Shown here in pieces: positions 30,865 to 39,603 of a stretch of 64,000 nucleotides of DNA. The stretch is taken from positions 198,633 through 262,632 of the forward strand of contig NZ_QOHR01000001.1 of NCBI RefSeq assembly GCF_003385555.1, in the 5' to 3' direction. Within the stretch, counting starts at the first letter, position 1, and every line of letters begins with the position of its first letter. The translations under genes and the position numbers were made by a program. This DNA is from Rhodosalinus sediminis (lineage in GTDB: Bacteria > Pseudomonadota > Alphaproteobacteria > Rhodobacterales > Rhodobacteraceae). The notes below the pieces were generated by a model. It did no database searches, was not told the DNA's origin, and saw only the letters and a list, made by a program, of their open reading frames with translations.

Positions 30865-31092
30865 TCACTTCACGGCGTAGGGCAGCAGCGCCAGAAAGCG
30901 CGCGCGCTTGATCGCGCGGGACAGTTCGCGCTGCTTCTTCGAGGACACGGCGGTGATCCGCGACGGCACGATCTTGCCGCGCTCCGAGATGTAGCGCTGC
31001 AGCAGCTTCGTGTCCTTGTAGTCGATCTTGGGCGCGTTGTCGCCGGAGAAGGGGCAGACCTTGCGGCGGCGGAAAAACGGTTTTGCGGCCAT
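30865..31092 (-). CDS. rpsR: 30S ribosomal protein S18
   Basis: Small-subunit protein of 75 residues, binding S6 on the platform. It shows [20 protein letters not shown] at the start and [33 protein letters not shown] at the end in family order. It lies 18 bases after rpsF and 10 before rplI. Confidence 0.97.
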   Translation of the reverse strand: MAAKPFFRRRKVCPFSGDNAPKIDYKDTKLLQRYISERGKIVPSRITAVSSKKQRELSRAIKRARFLALLPYAVK

Positions 31093-31110
31093 GGGTTACT
31101 CTCCTGTTCC

Positions 31111-31452
31111 TCAGCGGCGTTCGCGGTCGTCGCGCTTCTGCATCTGCACCGACGGGCCCTCTGCGTGCTTGTCCACCTTGATGGTGAGCACGCGCATGAC
31201 GTCGTCGTGCAGGCGCATCAGGCGCTCCATCTCCTGCACCGCCGGCGCGGGCGCGTCGGTGCGCAGGAAGGCGTAATGGCCCTTGCGGTTCTTGTTGATC
31301 TTGTAGGCCATCGTCTTGACGCCCCAGTACTCGCTGTCCACGAGTTTGCCGCCGTTGTCGGCGAGGACGCTGCCGAAGTGCTCGATGAGCCCCTCGGCCT
31401 GCGCGTTGGAGAGATCCTGACGCGCGATGAAGACATGCTCGTAAAGCGGCAT
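31111..31452 (-). CDS. rpsF: 30S ribosomal protein S6
   Basis: Small-subunit protein of 113 residues beginning MPLYEHVFIARQDLS, with the S6 ferredoxin-like fold motifs GVKTMAYKINKNRKGHYAF (about residues 44-62) and a basic tail ending KRDDRERR. The ATG at 31452 is preceded by ATGGAGCCCGC. First gene of the rpsF-rpsR-rplI operon. Confidence 0.97.
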   Translation of the reverse strand: MPLYEHVFIARQDLSNAQAEGLIEHFGSVLADNGGKLVDSEYWGVKTMAYKINKNRKGHYAFLRTDAPAPAVQEMERLMRLHDDVMRVLTIKVDKHAEGPSVQMQKRDDRERR

Positions 31453-31559
31453 GCGGGCTCCATTCATTTTCGGGCGCACTTCATAGGGCCGGCCTGTCGC
31501 CCTCCGCACCGACCCACGAGAGGCTGCGCCGTTGCGTGATGAACGCGAAGGGAAGGGGC

Positions 31560-31587
31560 CGTATACAGCCCTGAGCGCTGAACGCAA
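31560..31587 (-). promoter_or_regulatory. Putative promoter of rpsF-rpsR-rplI
   Basis: Minus-strand TTGCGT (31582-31587) and TATACG (31560-31565), 16 bases apart, about 107 bases before rpsF. Confidence 0.5.
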
Positions 31588-31695
31588 GGCCGCGGCGGCT
31601 GCCGAGGAGGCGCCGCGGCCCGGCCGCATTTTCGCCCGATTGGCGGCCGAGGCTCCCGTCACGACGCCGACCGAGCGACCGCGACCGACAGGACG

Positions 31696-31935
31696 ATGAC
31701 CATGGCCCCGATCGACCCCCTCCACCGCACGTCCGCCGCCGCGCCCATGGTTCTGCGCGCGCTCTGCACCGTCAGCGGCGGGCTGACCGGCGGGCTCTTC
31801 CTGGGCTTCGCGCTCGCGCTCTGGATCTGGCCGGGCTCGAGCGTCGCGGCGGAGGTGCTGACGATGAAGGCGGGGCTGAGCGCCTTCCTCGTCATGGCCG
31901 GGACGACGCTGATCTCGGCCGCGCGCGGCGCCTGA
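31696..31935 (+). CDS. Small two-helix membrane protein
   Basis: Unrecognised 79-residue protein (77 if the second ATG is used) with two hydrophobic segments (about residues 26-46 and 58-76) joined by a short loop, WPGSSVAAEVLTMKAG. It lies between the divergent rpsF operon and fabD, in the same direction as fabD. Weak ribosome site ACAGGACG. Nothing indicates a function beyond membrane location. Confidence 0.6.
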   Translation: MTMAPIDPLHRTSAAAPMVLRALCTVSGGLTGGLFLGFALALWIWPGSSVAAEVLTMKAGLSAFLVMAGTTLISAARGA

Positions 31936-31958
31936 ACCGTCGAGCCGCGCCGGCGCGC

Positions 31959-31987
31959 TTGCGCGGCCGCGTGGCGCTCTGTATGCC
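31959..31987 (+). promoter_or_regulatory. Putative sigma-70 promoter of fabD
   Basis: TTGCGC (31959-31964) and TATGCC (31982-31987) spaced by 17 bases, about 31 bases before the fabD ATG. Confidence 0.45.
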
Positions 31988-32018
31988 CGCCTCCGAGCGA
32001 AAGCAGCCGGAGGAACCC

Positions 32019-32957
32019 ATGAGCCGAGCCTTCGTCTTTCCGGGGCAGGGCGCGCAGAGCGTCGGCATGGGCCGCGCGCTGGCGGAGGCCTATCCCGCCG
32101 CCCGCGCGGTCTTCGAGGAGGTCGACGACGCGCTCGGGCAGAAGCTGAGCGCGCTGATCTGGGAGGGCGACGCGGAGACGCTGACGCTCACCCGCAACGC
32201 GCAGCCCGCGCTCATGGCCACCTCGCTCGCCGCGATGAGCGCGCTCGAGGCCGAGGGCGTGCGCATCGGCGCGGCGGCCTTCGTCGCGGGACACTCGCTC
32301 GGCGAATACTCGGCGCTCGCGGCGGCGGGCGCGCTCACGGTCGCCGACGCCGCGCGGCTCCTGCGCCTGCGCGGCGAGGCGATGCAGCGCGCGGTGCCGG
32401 TGGGCGAGGGCGCGATGGCCGCGCTCCTCGGCCTCGGGCTGGAGACCGCGCGCGAGGTCGCCGCGGAGGCCGCCGAGGGCGAGGTCTGCGCCGCCGCCAA
32501 CGACAACGACCCCCAGCAGGTCGTCGTCTCGGGCCACAAGGCCGCCGTGGAGCGCGCCGTCGAGATCGCGCGGGGCCGGGGCGCGAAGCGGGCGATGCTG
32601 CTCCCGGTCTCGGCGCCGTTCCACTCGCCCCTGATGCAGCCGGCGGCGGAGGAGATGAAGGCGGCGCTGAACGACGTGCGCCTCGCCGCGCCCGCCGTGC
32701 CCCTCGTCGCCAACGTCCGCGCCGAGGCGGTGGAGGACCCCGACCGCATCAGGCTCTGGCTCGTCGAGCAGGTCACCGGCGCCGTGCGCTGGCGCGAGAG
32801 CGTGGAGTACATGGCCGCCGAGGGCGTGACCGACTACTGGGAGATTGGCGCGGGCAAGGCCCTCTCCGGCATGATCCGCCGCATCGACCGGCAGGCCGCC
32901 ACCCGCCAGATCGGCACGCCCGAAGAGGTGCGCGCCGCGGCCGAGGCGGTCGCCTGA
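32019..32957 (+). CDS. fabD: Malonyl-CoA:ACP transacylase
   Basis: Cytosolic enzyme loading malonyl groups on acyl carrier protein for fatty-acid synthesis. The 312-residue product shows FVFPGQGAQSVGMG at the start, nucleophile Ser93 in GHSLGEYSAL, catalytic His in APFHSPLM (about residue 203), and IGAGKALSGM near the end. The ATG at 32019 follows GGAGGA. Two bases after its stop an unrelated sulfotransferase gene begins, whereas fabG is the usual neighbour. Confidence 0.96.
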   Translation: MSRAFVFPGQGAQSVGMGRALAEAYPAARAVFEEVDDALGQKLSALIWEGDAETLTLTRNAQPALMATSLAAMSALEAEGVRIGAAAFVAGHSLGEYSALAAAGALTVADAARLLRLRGEAMQRAVPVGEGAMAALLGLGLETAREVAAEAAEGEVCAAANDNDPQQVVVSGHKAAVERAVEIARGRGAKRAMLLPVSAPFHSPLMQPAAEEMKAALNDVRLAAPAVPLVANVRAEAVEDPDRIRLWLVEQVTGAVRWRESVEYMAAEGVTDYWEIGAGKALSGMIRRIDRQAATRQIGTPEEVRAAAEAVA

Positions 32958-32959
32958 CC

Positions 32960-33634
32960 ATGCCGCTCCTCGAGGCCGGGGGGCGGCGCATCTTCTTCGC
33001 CCATGTCCCCAAGACAGGGGGGACGAGCGTCGAGGCCTACATGGCCACCAAAGGCGCGGTCTCGATGCTCTCGCCGGGCCGACCGCTGCCCGGCGAGCGG
33101 GTCACCGCGCAGCACTACCACCGCGACCTCTACCTGCCGAAGCTCGCGGAGACGCGGGTGGACGCGTGGTTCGCCGTCCTGCGCGACCCCGTCGATCGGC
33201 TCGTCAGCGAATACCGCTTCCGCCTGCGCCGCCGCGCCGGGCTGCACGCGCTCGACCCGCGCATCTGGTTCGGCCGCTGGCCGGTCAAGCTCGACGGGCG
33301 CAGCCGGCACCTGACGTTCGGGGAATGGGTCGAGGCGGTCTTCGCCGCCTGCCGGCGCGACCCCTGCGTGAACGACAACCACATCCGCCCGCAGGCGGAC
33401 TTCGTCTGCGAGGGCATGACGCTCTTCGCGCTCGAGGACGGGTTGGAGCCCGTGTTCCGCTGGATCGACGCGCAGACGGACGGGGCGCCGTCGGACGGCC
33501 GCTTCGAGGCGAAGCGCACCGCTGGCCGGCGCCCGCTCGTGACGGAGGCCCTGCGCGCGCGCATCGCCGACTTCTACGCCGGGGATAGCGCGCTCCTGTC
33601 GCGGCGCCTCGGGCAGAGCACGGAGAGAGCATGA
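32960..33634 (+). CDS. Sulfotransferase family 2-like protein
   Basis: Probable PAPS-dependent sulfotransferase of 224 residues. The 5'-phosphosulfate loop is FFAHVPKTGGTSVE (about residues 12-25), and the 3'-phosphate motif is VLRDPVDRLVSEYRF (about residues 73-87). These are the two signatures of carbohydrate sulfotransferases. It starts two bases after fabD and its stop overlaps the next sulfotransferase start by 4 bases, so all three may be co-transcribed. The acceptor is probably a surface polysaccharide, by context with the neighbouring glycosyltransferase. Confidence 0.78.
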   Translation: MPLLEAGGRRIFFAHVPKTGGTSVEAYMATKGAVSMLSPGRPLPGERVTAQHYHRDLYLPKLAETRVDAWFAVLRDPVDRLVSEYRFRLRRRAGLHALDPRIWFGRWPVKLDGRSRHLTFGEWVEAVFAACRRDPCVNDNHIRPQADFVCEGMTLFALEDGLEPVFRWIDAQTDGAPSDGRFEAKRTAGRRPLVTEALRARIADFYAGDSALLSRRLGQSTERA

Positions 33635-34398
33635 ATCCCCTCATGGCCCTGCGCAACATGGTCGTCTTCCGCCGGATGGAGATGACCCATGCGAACCTGA
33701 ATAATTCCGCTGCGGTGGCAGCTTTTCCCGAGCTTCGGGTCTTCTTCAACCGGATCAAGAAGTCGGGCAATTCAACAGTCACGGCTTTTCTCGCCGAGCT
33801 GGCCGCCGAAGAGACCGGGCAACGCTTCGGCACCGTGCGCGACGCCAAGAAGGCGGCGCTCTCCCCCGTACGCTGCAGCTGGCGCGAGGCGCGCGAGATG
33901 CGGGATTACACGCGCTTCACCGTGGTCCGGAACCCGTATGATCGCGTGCTCTCGGCCTTCCTGAACAAGGTCGCTCTCGGAGAAGAGGGGAGCGACAGCC
34001 GCAAGCGGCGGTTCCGCGTCGTGCCCGGTTGGGGCGAGGCGACGCCGGACGGCTTCGCGCGTTTCGTGGCCTTCCTCGACGAGCGCGGTCTGCATCACGA
34101 TCGCCACTGGTGGCCGCAGCGCGAGCTGCTCGTCATGCCGCCCGAGCGGTTCCACCTCATCGGACGCCTCGAGACGCTGCCCGAGGACATGGCGCGCCTG
34201 TTGACCATGATCGGCCGTGACCCTGAGCGCGCCCGCTCTCTGGGACAGCCACACCCGCTGGAAGCCAGTCAACCGCTCAAGATCACCGGGGCGACAGCGA
34301 AGCGCGCCGCGTTCTACACGCCGCAACTCGCCCAGACCGTGGGTCGCCTTTACGCCGCTGATTTCGAAACCTTCGGATATCCGGAAGACTGGGCCTGA
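33631..34398 (+). CDS. Second sulfotransferase-like protein
   Basis: A 255-residue protein with a diverged 5' loop, FNRIKKSGNSTV (about residues 39-50), and a clear 3'-phosphate motif, VVRNPYDRVLSAFLNK (about residues 97-112), of sulfotransferase family 2. Coupled to the previous gene through ATGA. Its first 150 bases are visibly richer in A and T (AATAATTCC, GGCAGCTTTTCCC) than neighbours, which suggests recent transfer. It ends seven bases from the convergent glycosyltransferase gene. Acceptor unknown. Confidence 0.75.
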   Translation: MNPLMALRNMVVFRRMEMTHANLNNSAAVAAFPELRVFFNRIKKSGNSTVTAFLAELAAEETGQRFGTVRDAKKAALSPVRCSWREAREMRDYTRFTVVRNPYDRVLSAFLNKVALGEEGSDSRKRRFRVVPGWGEATPDGFARFVAFLDERGLHHDRHWWPQRELLVMPPERFHLIGRLETLPEDMARLLTMIGRDPERARSLGQPHPLEASQPLKITGATAKRAAFYTPQLAQTVGRLYAADFETFGYPEDWA

Positions 34399-34405
34399 GC
34401 GGGGC

Positions 34406-35491
34406 TCACGTGTCCGCCCCCTCGAAAAGCGACAGCACCTTGCGCCGCTGCGCCGCCTCGGAATAGCGCCCGGCGGTCGCGGTCAGCGCCGCGGCGTCCG
34501 GCGGCGCGTCCAGCACGGCGGCGATCTGCGCGGCGAGGTCCTCGGCGTCGTCCATGCGCGCGATGCGGCCCGCGCCGGTGCACTCGAGGATCTCTACCGC
34601 GCCCGGCGTCGCGGTGGCGACTACGGGCACGCCGTGGGCGAGCGCCTCGATCACGACGTTCGGAAAACCCTCCCAGCGCGAGGGCAGGACGAGGAGATCG
34701 GCGCTCTGGTATTCCGCCGCCACGTCGGACACATGGCCGAGGAAGGTGACGGCCCCGGCGATGCCGAGCCGCTCGGCCTGCCGCGCGAGTGTGCGGCGCT
34801 GGCGGCCGTCGCCCGCGATCCTGAGCCGCACGTCACGGTCGCGCCGGACCCGCGCGAGCGCCTCGAGCAGGAGGCCGACGTTCTTCTGCGGCGTGAGCCG
34901 CGCCACGCAGAGAAGCGTCGGCGGCCCCTCGCGGGCGACGCGCTCCGGCGGCGTCCCGGGGAGGGGCACGGCGTTGGGGATCACGGTGATGCGGTCGGCG
35001 GGCACGCCCCAGTTCTCCGCGATCTGCCGGGCCATGCCCTCGGTCAGCGCGATCACCCGGTCGGCGCGGGCGTAGGCGCGGCGGAAGAGCCAGCGCTTGT
35101 AGAGCCGCACGGGCAGGCTGCGCATCTCGGTGCGCGACCAGGTGTGATGCGCCTCGCGCAGGATCACGCGGGGGGGCGCCTCGCGCCCGCGCAGCGCGAG
35201 CATGAGGCCCAGCATGTTGGCGATGTCCACGACGAGGCAGACATCGGGCCGCAGCTCGTCGATCAGGCCGCGCAGGGCGGCGCCGGCCTGCAGGTTGCGG
35301 CGCGCGGGCAGGATGCGGAGCGCGACCCGCTCGGTGTCGAGCCCGAAGTCCCCGGCCTGCGGCGCGTCGAGCGCGGCGAGGGTGACCGTATGGCCCGCCT
35401 CGGCGAGGATCATGGCGTATTTGACCGCGTTCTTCCCCGCGCCCCCCGAGACCGAGCGGACGTAGATCAGGATGCGGCGTGTCTCTGCCAT
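34406..35491 (-). CDS. GT4-family glycosyltransferase
   Basis: Cytosolic or membrane-associated retaining glycosyltransferase of 361 residues with a GT-B fold. The N-terminal domain begins RRILIYVRSVSGGAGKNAVK. The C-terminal nucleotide-sugar domain has VIPNAVPLP, LLCVARLTPQKNV (about residue 195), the donor-binding LPSRWEGFPNVVIEALAHG (about residues 275-293) and GVPVVAT. The ATG at 35491 follows GAGGGCG. With the two sulfotransferases it likely builds and decorates an exopolysaccharide or lipopolysaccharide. Sugar specificity unknown. Confidence 0.9.
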   Translation of the reverse strand: MAETRRILIYVRSVSGGAGKNAVKYAMILAEAGHTVTLAALDAPQAGDFGLDTERVALRILPARRNLQAGAALRGLIDELRPDVCLVVDIANMLGLMLALRGREAPPRVILREAHHTWSRTEMRSLPVRLYKRWLFRRAYARADRVIALTEGMARQIAENWGVPADRITVIPNAVPLPGTPPERVAREGPPTLLCVARLTPQKNVGLLLEALARVRRDRDVRLRIAGDGRQRRTLARQAERLGIAGAVTFLGHVSDVAAEYQSADLLVLPSRWEGFPNVVIEALAHGVPVVATATPGAVEILECTGAGRIARMDDAEDLAAQIAAVLDAPPDAAALTATAGRYSEAAQRRKVLSLFEGADT

Positions 35492-35615
35492 GGCGCCCTC
35501 CAGAGGCTCGGACCCGCGCTCGCCCGCGCGCGTTAACGGTGCGCGCCGGGGCCGGGTTGCCGGCGCGGGCACGACTGGATAAGCGGAAGCACCTTGAAAG
35601 CCAAGAGGAACGCCG

Positions 35616-36353
35616 ATGTTCGATCTGACGGGAAAGACGGCGCTGGTCACCGGCGCCTCGGGCGGAATAGGCGGCGAGATCGCGCGCGCGCTGCACGGCG
35701 CGGGGGCGACCGTGGCGCTCTCGGGCACGCGCGAGGGCCCGCTCGAGGAGCTGGCCGCCGCGCTGGGCGAGCGCGCGCATGTCGTGCCCTGCGACCTTTC
35801 GGACGCGGCGGCCGTGGACGCGCTGCCCAAGCGCGCGAGCGAGGCGATGGGCGGCCTCGGCATCCTCGTCAACAACGCCGGAATCACCCGCGACGGGCTC
35901 TTCATGCGCATGTCGGACGAGGACTGGCAGCAGGTGCTCGACGTGAACCTGACCGCGACGATGCGCCTCTGCCGCGCCTCGCTGCGCGGCATGATGAAGG
36001 CGCGCTGGGGCCGGATCGTCAACGTGGGCTCCGTCGTGGGGTCCATCGGCAACCCGGGGCAGGCGAACTACGCCGCCGCGAAGGCCGGGCTTTCCGGGCT
36101 CACGAAGTCCATCGCTCACGAGGTCGCCCCGCGCGGCGTGACGGCGAACATGGTCGCGCCCGGCTTCATCACCACCGCGATGACCGACAAGCTGACCGAG
36201 GATCAGCGCGCCGGCCTCCTCGAGCGGGTGCCGACGGGGCGCATGGGCGAGGCGCGCGAAGTGGCCGGCGCGGTGCTCTACCTGGCGAGCCCCGAGGCGG
36301 CCTACGTCACCGGCGCGACGCTACACGTCAACGGCGGCATGGCGATGCTCTGA
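35616..36353 (+). CDS. fabG: 3-oxoacyl-ACP reductase
   Basis: NADPH-dependent SDR enzyme of fatty-acid elongation, 245 residues. It shows the cofactor motif VTGASGGIGG (about residues 11-20), NNAG (86-89) and the catalytic Ser139, Tyr152 and Lys156. The C-terminal ATLHVNGGMAML is typical of FabG. The ATG follows AAGAGGAACG. It resumes the fab cluster after the inserted sulfotransferase/glycosyltransferase islet and precedes acpP by 205 bases. Confidence 0.96.
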   Translation: MFDLTGKTALVTGASGGIGGEIARALHGAGATVALSGTREGPLEELAAALGERAHVVPCDLSDAAAVDALPKRASEAMGGLGILVNNAGITRDGLFMRMSDEDWQQVLDVNLTATMRLCRASLRGMMKARWGRIVNVGSVVGSIGNPGQANYAAAKAGLSGLTKSIAHEVAPRGVTANMVAPGFITTAMTDKLTEDQRAGLLERVPTGRMGEAREVAGAVLYLASPEAAYVTGATLHVNGGMAML

Positions 36354-36380
36354 CGCTGCGCGAGGCGCCTGCGAAAGCGT

Positions 36381-36408
36381 TTGCCATCCCCGGCGCATGT
36401 GCTATAGG
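36381..36408 (+). promoter_or_regulatory. Putative sigma-70 promoter of acpP
   Basis: TTGCCA (36381-36386) and TATAGG (36403-36408) with 16-base spacing, one of the best matches in the window; the leader would be about 145 bases. Confidence 0.6.
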
Positions 36409-36558
36409 CGCGCCTGATTTGGGCGGGGCCGTGACCGGCACCGGCCCGAGGCCGCCGCGCGGCACGACGACGCGCCCTTCCGGGCGCAGAGAGGCGCCGG
36501 ACCCGAGGGGCGAGGGCAGAACAGGGCGAAGGCCCGGAAGGACAACGAGGACCTGGAT

Positions 36559-36792
36559 ATGAGCGACATCGCGGATCGCGTTAAGAAGATCGTCGTAGAG
36601 CATCTCGGCGTGGAAGAGGACAAGGTCGGCAACAGCGCCTCCTTCATCGACGACCTCGGCGCCGACAGCCTCGACACCGTCGAGCTGGTCATGGCCTTCG
36701 AGGAGGAGTTCGGGATCGAGATTCCCGACGACGCCGCCGAGAACATCCAGACCTTCGGCGACGCGGTGAAGTTCATCGAGGACGCTCAGTAA
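36559..36792 (+). CDS. acpP: Acyl carrier protein
   Basis: Acidic 77-residue four-helix carrier for fatty-acid intermediates. The phosphopantetheine attachment site is Ser37 in [18 protein letters not shown]. The product begins [18 protein letters not shown]. It has its own promoter and a terminator before fabF, consistent with the high, separate expression usual for acpP. Confidence 0.97.
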   Translation: MSDIADRVKKIVVEHLGVEEDKVGNSASFIDDLGADSLDTVELVMAFEEEFGIEIPDDAAENIQTFGDAVKFIEDAQ

Positions 36793-36815
36793 GACACCCG
36801 GCACGGCCGGATCGG

Positions 36816-36849
36816 GGCGGCATCCGGGGACGGGTGCCGCCTTCGTTTT
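36816..36849 (+). terminator. Intrinsic terminator after acpP
   Basis: GGCGGCATCC (36816-36825) pairs with GGGTGCCGCC (36832-36841) including one T-G wobble, followed by TTCGTTTT. It separates acpP from fabF. Confidence 0.75.
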
Positions 36850-36888
36850 GCGCCTCCCGCCCCATCTCTGCCGGGCCGGGGGCGGGCC

Positions 36889-36918
36889 TTGCCCCGCGCG
36901 GGCGGGAGAGGCTAAGAG
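36889..36918 (+). promoter_or_regulatory. Putative promoter of fabF-mltG
   Basis: TTGCCC (36889-36894) and TAAGAG (36913-36918) spaced by 18 bases, downstream of the acpP terminator and 30 bases before fabF. Confidence 0.4.
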
Positions 36919-36947
36919 CAGGCCAGTCACAAGCAGGAGTGCGGGCG

Positions 36948-38207
36948 ATGCGGCGCGTTGTCGTTACGGGGTTGGGACTTGTCACGCCGCTGGGATGCGG
37001 GGTGGAGACGACGTGGTCGCGCCTTCTCGAGGGGCGCTCGGGGGCGGGGACGATCACCCGCTTCGACGCCTCGGGTCTCGCCACCACCTACGCCTGCGAG
37101 GTGCCGTTCGGCGACGGCGCCGACGGCAGCTTCAACCCCGACGACTGGGTGGCGCCCAAGGAACGGCGCAAGATCGACGAGTTCATCGTCTACGGCCTCG
37201 CCGCCGCGCAGCAGGCGGTCGAGCAGGCCGGCTGGAGCGACCCGGCGGAGGCCGAGAAGCTGCGCACCGGCGTGATGATTGGCTCCGGCATCGGCGGGCT
37301 CAACTCCATCGCGGAGACGGCCTGCCTGATCCGCGACAAGGGGCCGCGCCGCGTCTCGCCCTTCTTCATTCCCGGCTCGCTCATCAACCTGATCTCGGGG
37401 CAGGTGAGCATCCGCTACGGCTTCAAGGGGCCGAACCACGCGGTCGTCACCGCCTGCTCGACGGGCGCGCACGCCATCGGCGACGCCGCGCGGCTGATCC
37501 GGGACGACGACGCCGACGTGATGCTCGCCGGGGGCGCCGAGGCCGCGATCAGCGAGATCGGCATCGCGGGCTTCAACGCCTGCAAGGCGCTCTCGACCAA
37601 GTACGGCAACGCGCCCGAGGCGGCGAGCCGGCCCTACGACTGCGACCGCGACGGCTTCGTCATGGGCGAGGGCGCGGGCGTCGTCGTGCTCGAGGAATAC
37701 GAGCACGCCAGGGCCCGCGGCGCGACGATCTACGCCGAGGTCATCGGCTACGGCCTCTCGGGCGACGCCTACCACATCACCGCGCCGTCCGAGGACGGCG
37801 ACGGCGCGGAGCGTTCGATGCGCGCGGCGCTGCACAAGGCGGGGCTCGAGCCCGGCGCGATCGACTACATCAACGCGCACGGCACCTCGACCATGGCCGA
37901 CGTGATCGAGCTTCAGGCGGTCGAGCGGATGCTCGGCGAGGCGGCGGAAAAGGTCACCATGTCCTCGACCAAGTCGATGACGGGCCACCTGCTCGGCGCG
38001 GCGGGCGCGATCGAGGCGATCTTCTCGGTCCTCGCCATCCGCGATCAGGTCGCGCCGCCGACGATCAACCTCGACGCGCCCGCGGTCGAGACGCCGATCG
38101 ACCTCGCCCCCAACGCGAAGCGCGATCGCGAGATCAACGTGGCGCTCTCCAACTCCTTCGGCTTCGGCGGCACCAACGCGAGCGTGCTTTTCGGGAAGGT
38201 CGCGTGA
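36948..38207 (+). CDS. fabF: Beta-ketoacyl-ACP synthase II
   Basis: Condensing enzyme of fatty-acid elongation, 419 residues. The catalytic triad is visible as Cys170 in VTACSTGAHA, His in YINAHGTST (about residue 310) and His in KSMTGHLLGAAGA (about residue 346), with the C-terminal loop SFGFGGTNAS. The ATG at 36948 gives MRRVVVTGLGLVTPLG with AGCAGGAG upstream. Its stop directly abuts the mltG start. Confidence 0.97.
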   Translation: MRRVVVTGLGLVTPLGCGVETTWSRLLEGRSGAGTITRFDASGLATTYACEVPFGDGADGSFNPDDWVAPKERRKIDEFIVYGLAAAQQAVEQAGWSDPAEAEKLRTGVMIGSGIGGLNSIAETACLIRDKGPRRVSPFFIPGSLINLISGQVSIRYGFKGPNHAVVTACSTGAHAIGDAARLIRDDDADVMLAGGAEAAISEIGIAGFNACKALSTKYGNAPEAASRPYDCDRDGFVMGEGAGVVVLEEYEHARARGATIYAEVIGYGLSGDAYHITAPSEDGDGAERSMRAALHKAGLEPGAIDYINAHGTSTMADVIELQAVERMLGEAAEKVTMSSTKSMTGHLLGAAGAIEAIFSVLAIRDQVAPPTINLDAPAVETPIDLAPNAKRDREINVALSNSFGFGGTNASVLFGKVA

Positions 38208-39368
38208 ATGTGGCGCAGCATCGCGTCGAACGCTCTGACGCTGATCGCCGTGGTGCTGTTTCTCGGGGCGGGGCTCGTTCTCTGGGGTGAGCGGAGCTAT
38301 CGCGCCGCCGGCGCGCTCGACCGCCCCGTCTGCGTGAGCGTGCCGCGCGGCGACACGCTGCGCGCGCTCTCCACCCGGCTCGAGGACGACGGCGTGATCT
38401 CGTCGGGCCTGATCATGCGGCTCGCGGCGGAGTACGGCGGCATGGCCGGCGACCTGAAGGCGGGCAATTTCCTGATCGAGCCGGGCGCGTCGATCGCCGA
38501 CGTGCTCGGCAAGGTCACCGGCGACGGCATCAGCGACTGTGGCACCGTCGTCACCCTGCGCATCGGCGTGAATGCCGCGCGGGTCGACGTGCTGCAGTTT
38601 TCGTCCGAGACCGGCGCGATGGAGGTCTCGGCCGAGATCGACCTCGCGGCCGAGACGCGGCCCGCGATCTACGAGGAGGCCGTCTCGGACCCGGTCACCG
38701 AATACAACGTGATCACCGCCGAGGGCGCGACGAGCTGGCAGGTGGCGCAGGCGCTCGGGGGCTTCGACGTGCTCACCGGCGCAATCGAGGAGACGCCGGC
38801 GGAGGGCTCCCTCGCCCCGGGCGGCTACACCGTGCGCCGCGGCGACGACCGCGCCGACCTGATCGCCGAGATGCAGGCCCGGCAGGCGGAGATCCTCGCC
38901 GAGGCCTGGGCGGCGCGCGCGCCCGGCCTGCCGCTCGAGACCCAAGATGAGGCGCTGATCCTCGCCTCCATCATCGAGAAGGAGACCGGCGTCGGGGCGG
39001 AGCGCCGCCGCGTGGCGAGCGTCTTCGTCAACCGCCTCGAGCGGGGGATGCGGCTGCAGACCGACCCGACGGTGATCTACGGTGTCACCGAGGGGCGCGG
39101 CGTCTTCGGCCGCGGCCTGCGCCAGAGCGAGCTGCGCGAAGCGACGCCGTGGAACACCTACGTCATCGACGGGTTGCCGCCGACGCCGATCGCCAACCCG
39201 GGCCGCGCGGCGATCGAGGCGGCGGTGACCCCGGCCTCGACCGACGATCTCTTCTTCGTGGCCGACGGGACGGGCGGGCACGCCTTCGCCGAGACGCTGG
39301 CCGAGCACAACCGCAACGTCGCCCGCTGGCGCGAGATCGAGGCCGAGCGCGCCGCCGAGGAGGATTGA
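38208..39368 (+). CDS. mltG: Endolytic transglycosylase MltG
   Basis: Inner-membrane lytic transglycosylase that cleaves nascent peptidoglycan strands and sets glycan length. The 386-residue product has one N-terminal membrane helix (about residues 8-26), a LysM-like periplasmic domain (VPRGDTLRALSTRLED) and the YceG catalytic domain. The catalytic Glu lies in ASIIEKETGV (about residue 264), and RLQTDPTVIYG plus NTYVIDGLPPTPIANPG follow. It immediately follows fabF without a gap. The next gene block on this strand is the GTA. Confidence 0.95.
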   Translation: MWRSIASNALTLIAVVLFLGAGLVLWGERSYRAAGALDRPVCVSVPRGDTLRALSTRLEDDGVISSGLIMRLAAEYGGMAGDLKAGNFLIEPGASIADVLGKVTGDGISDCGTVVTLRIGVNAARVDVLQFSSETGAMEVSAEIDLAAETRPAIYEEAVSDPVTEYNVITAEGATSWQVAQALGGFDVLTGAIEETPAEGSLAPGGYTVRRGDDRADLIAEMQARQAEILAEAWAARAPGLPLETQDEALILASIIEKETGVGAERRRVASVFVNRLERGMRLQTDPTVIYGVTEGRGVFGRGLRQSELREATPWNTYVIDGLPPTPIANPGRAAIEAAVTPASTDDLFFVADGTGGHAFAETLAEHNRNVARWREIEAERAAEED

Positions 39369-39472
39369 GCGGGCGCGCATCGGCCCTTCCGGGCCTCTTT
39401 GCGCCGGGCGCCCGGTCTTGAAATTGTCCAATCGCAACGGGCGCTTGGCGCGCTGCGCGTTGCGCAACGCGA

Positions 39473-39501
39473 TTGACCCGGCGCGCGGTTTCGCCTATAG
39501 G
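39473..39501 (+). promoter_or_regulatory. Putative promoter of the GTA cluster
   Basis: TTGACC (39473-39478) and TATAGG (39496-39501) with ideal 17-base spacing, about 100 bases before g1. It matches the place where the Rhodobacter GTA promoter is expected. An imperfect dyad GCGCGTTGCGCAACGCG (39454-39470) lies just upstream of the -35 box. Confidence 0.6.
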
Positions 39502-39526
39502 TTGTGTCACGCTGGACGGCGTGTAC

Positions 39527-39561
39527 AGGGCGGCGCGGGATACCCCGCGGCCGCCCTTTTT
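39527..39561 (+). terminator. Terminator-like hairpin in the GTA leader
   Basis: AGGGCGGC-GCGGG pairs with CCCGC-GCCGCCCT (one bulged base, short ATAC loop) and is followed by TTTTTCG. It sits about 20 bases after the predicted transcription start and 43 bases before g1, so it could attenuate the whole cluster. Alternatively it could end a short upstream RNA. Confidence 0.65.
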
Positions 39562-39603
39562 CGTGTCCGCCCGGCGCGCACCCACCAACCGAAAGGCCGG
39601 CCC

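Noticed and set aside
34217-35536. 439-residue plus-strand frame over the glycosyltransferase
   Set aside because: Shadow of the GT4 gene, which carries clear donor-binding motifs on the minus strand.
39454-39470. Claiming the dyad before the GTA -35 box as a CtrA or GafA site
   Set aside because: It does not match the CtrA consensus TTAA-N7-TTAA, and I know no verified GafA motif to compare; left as an unassigned dyad.
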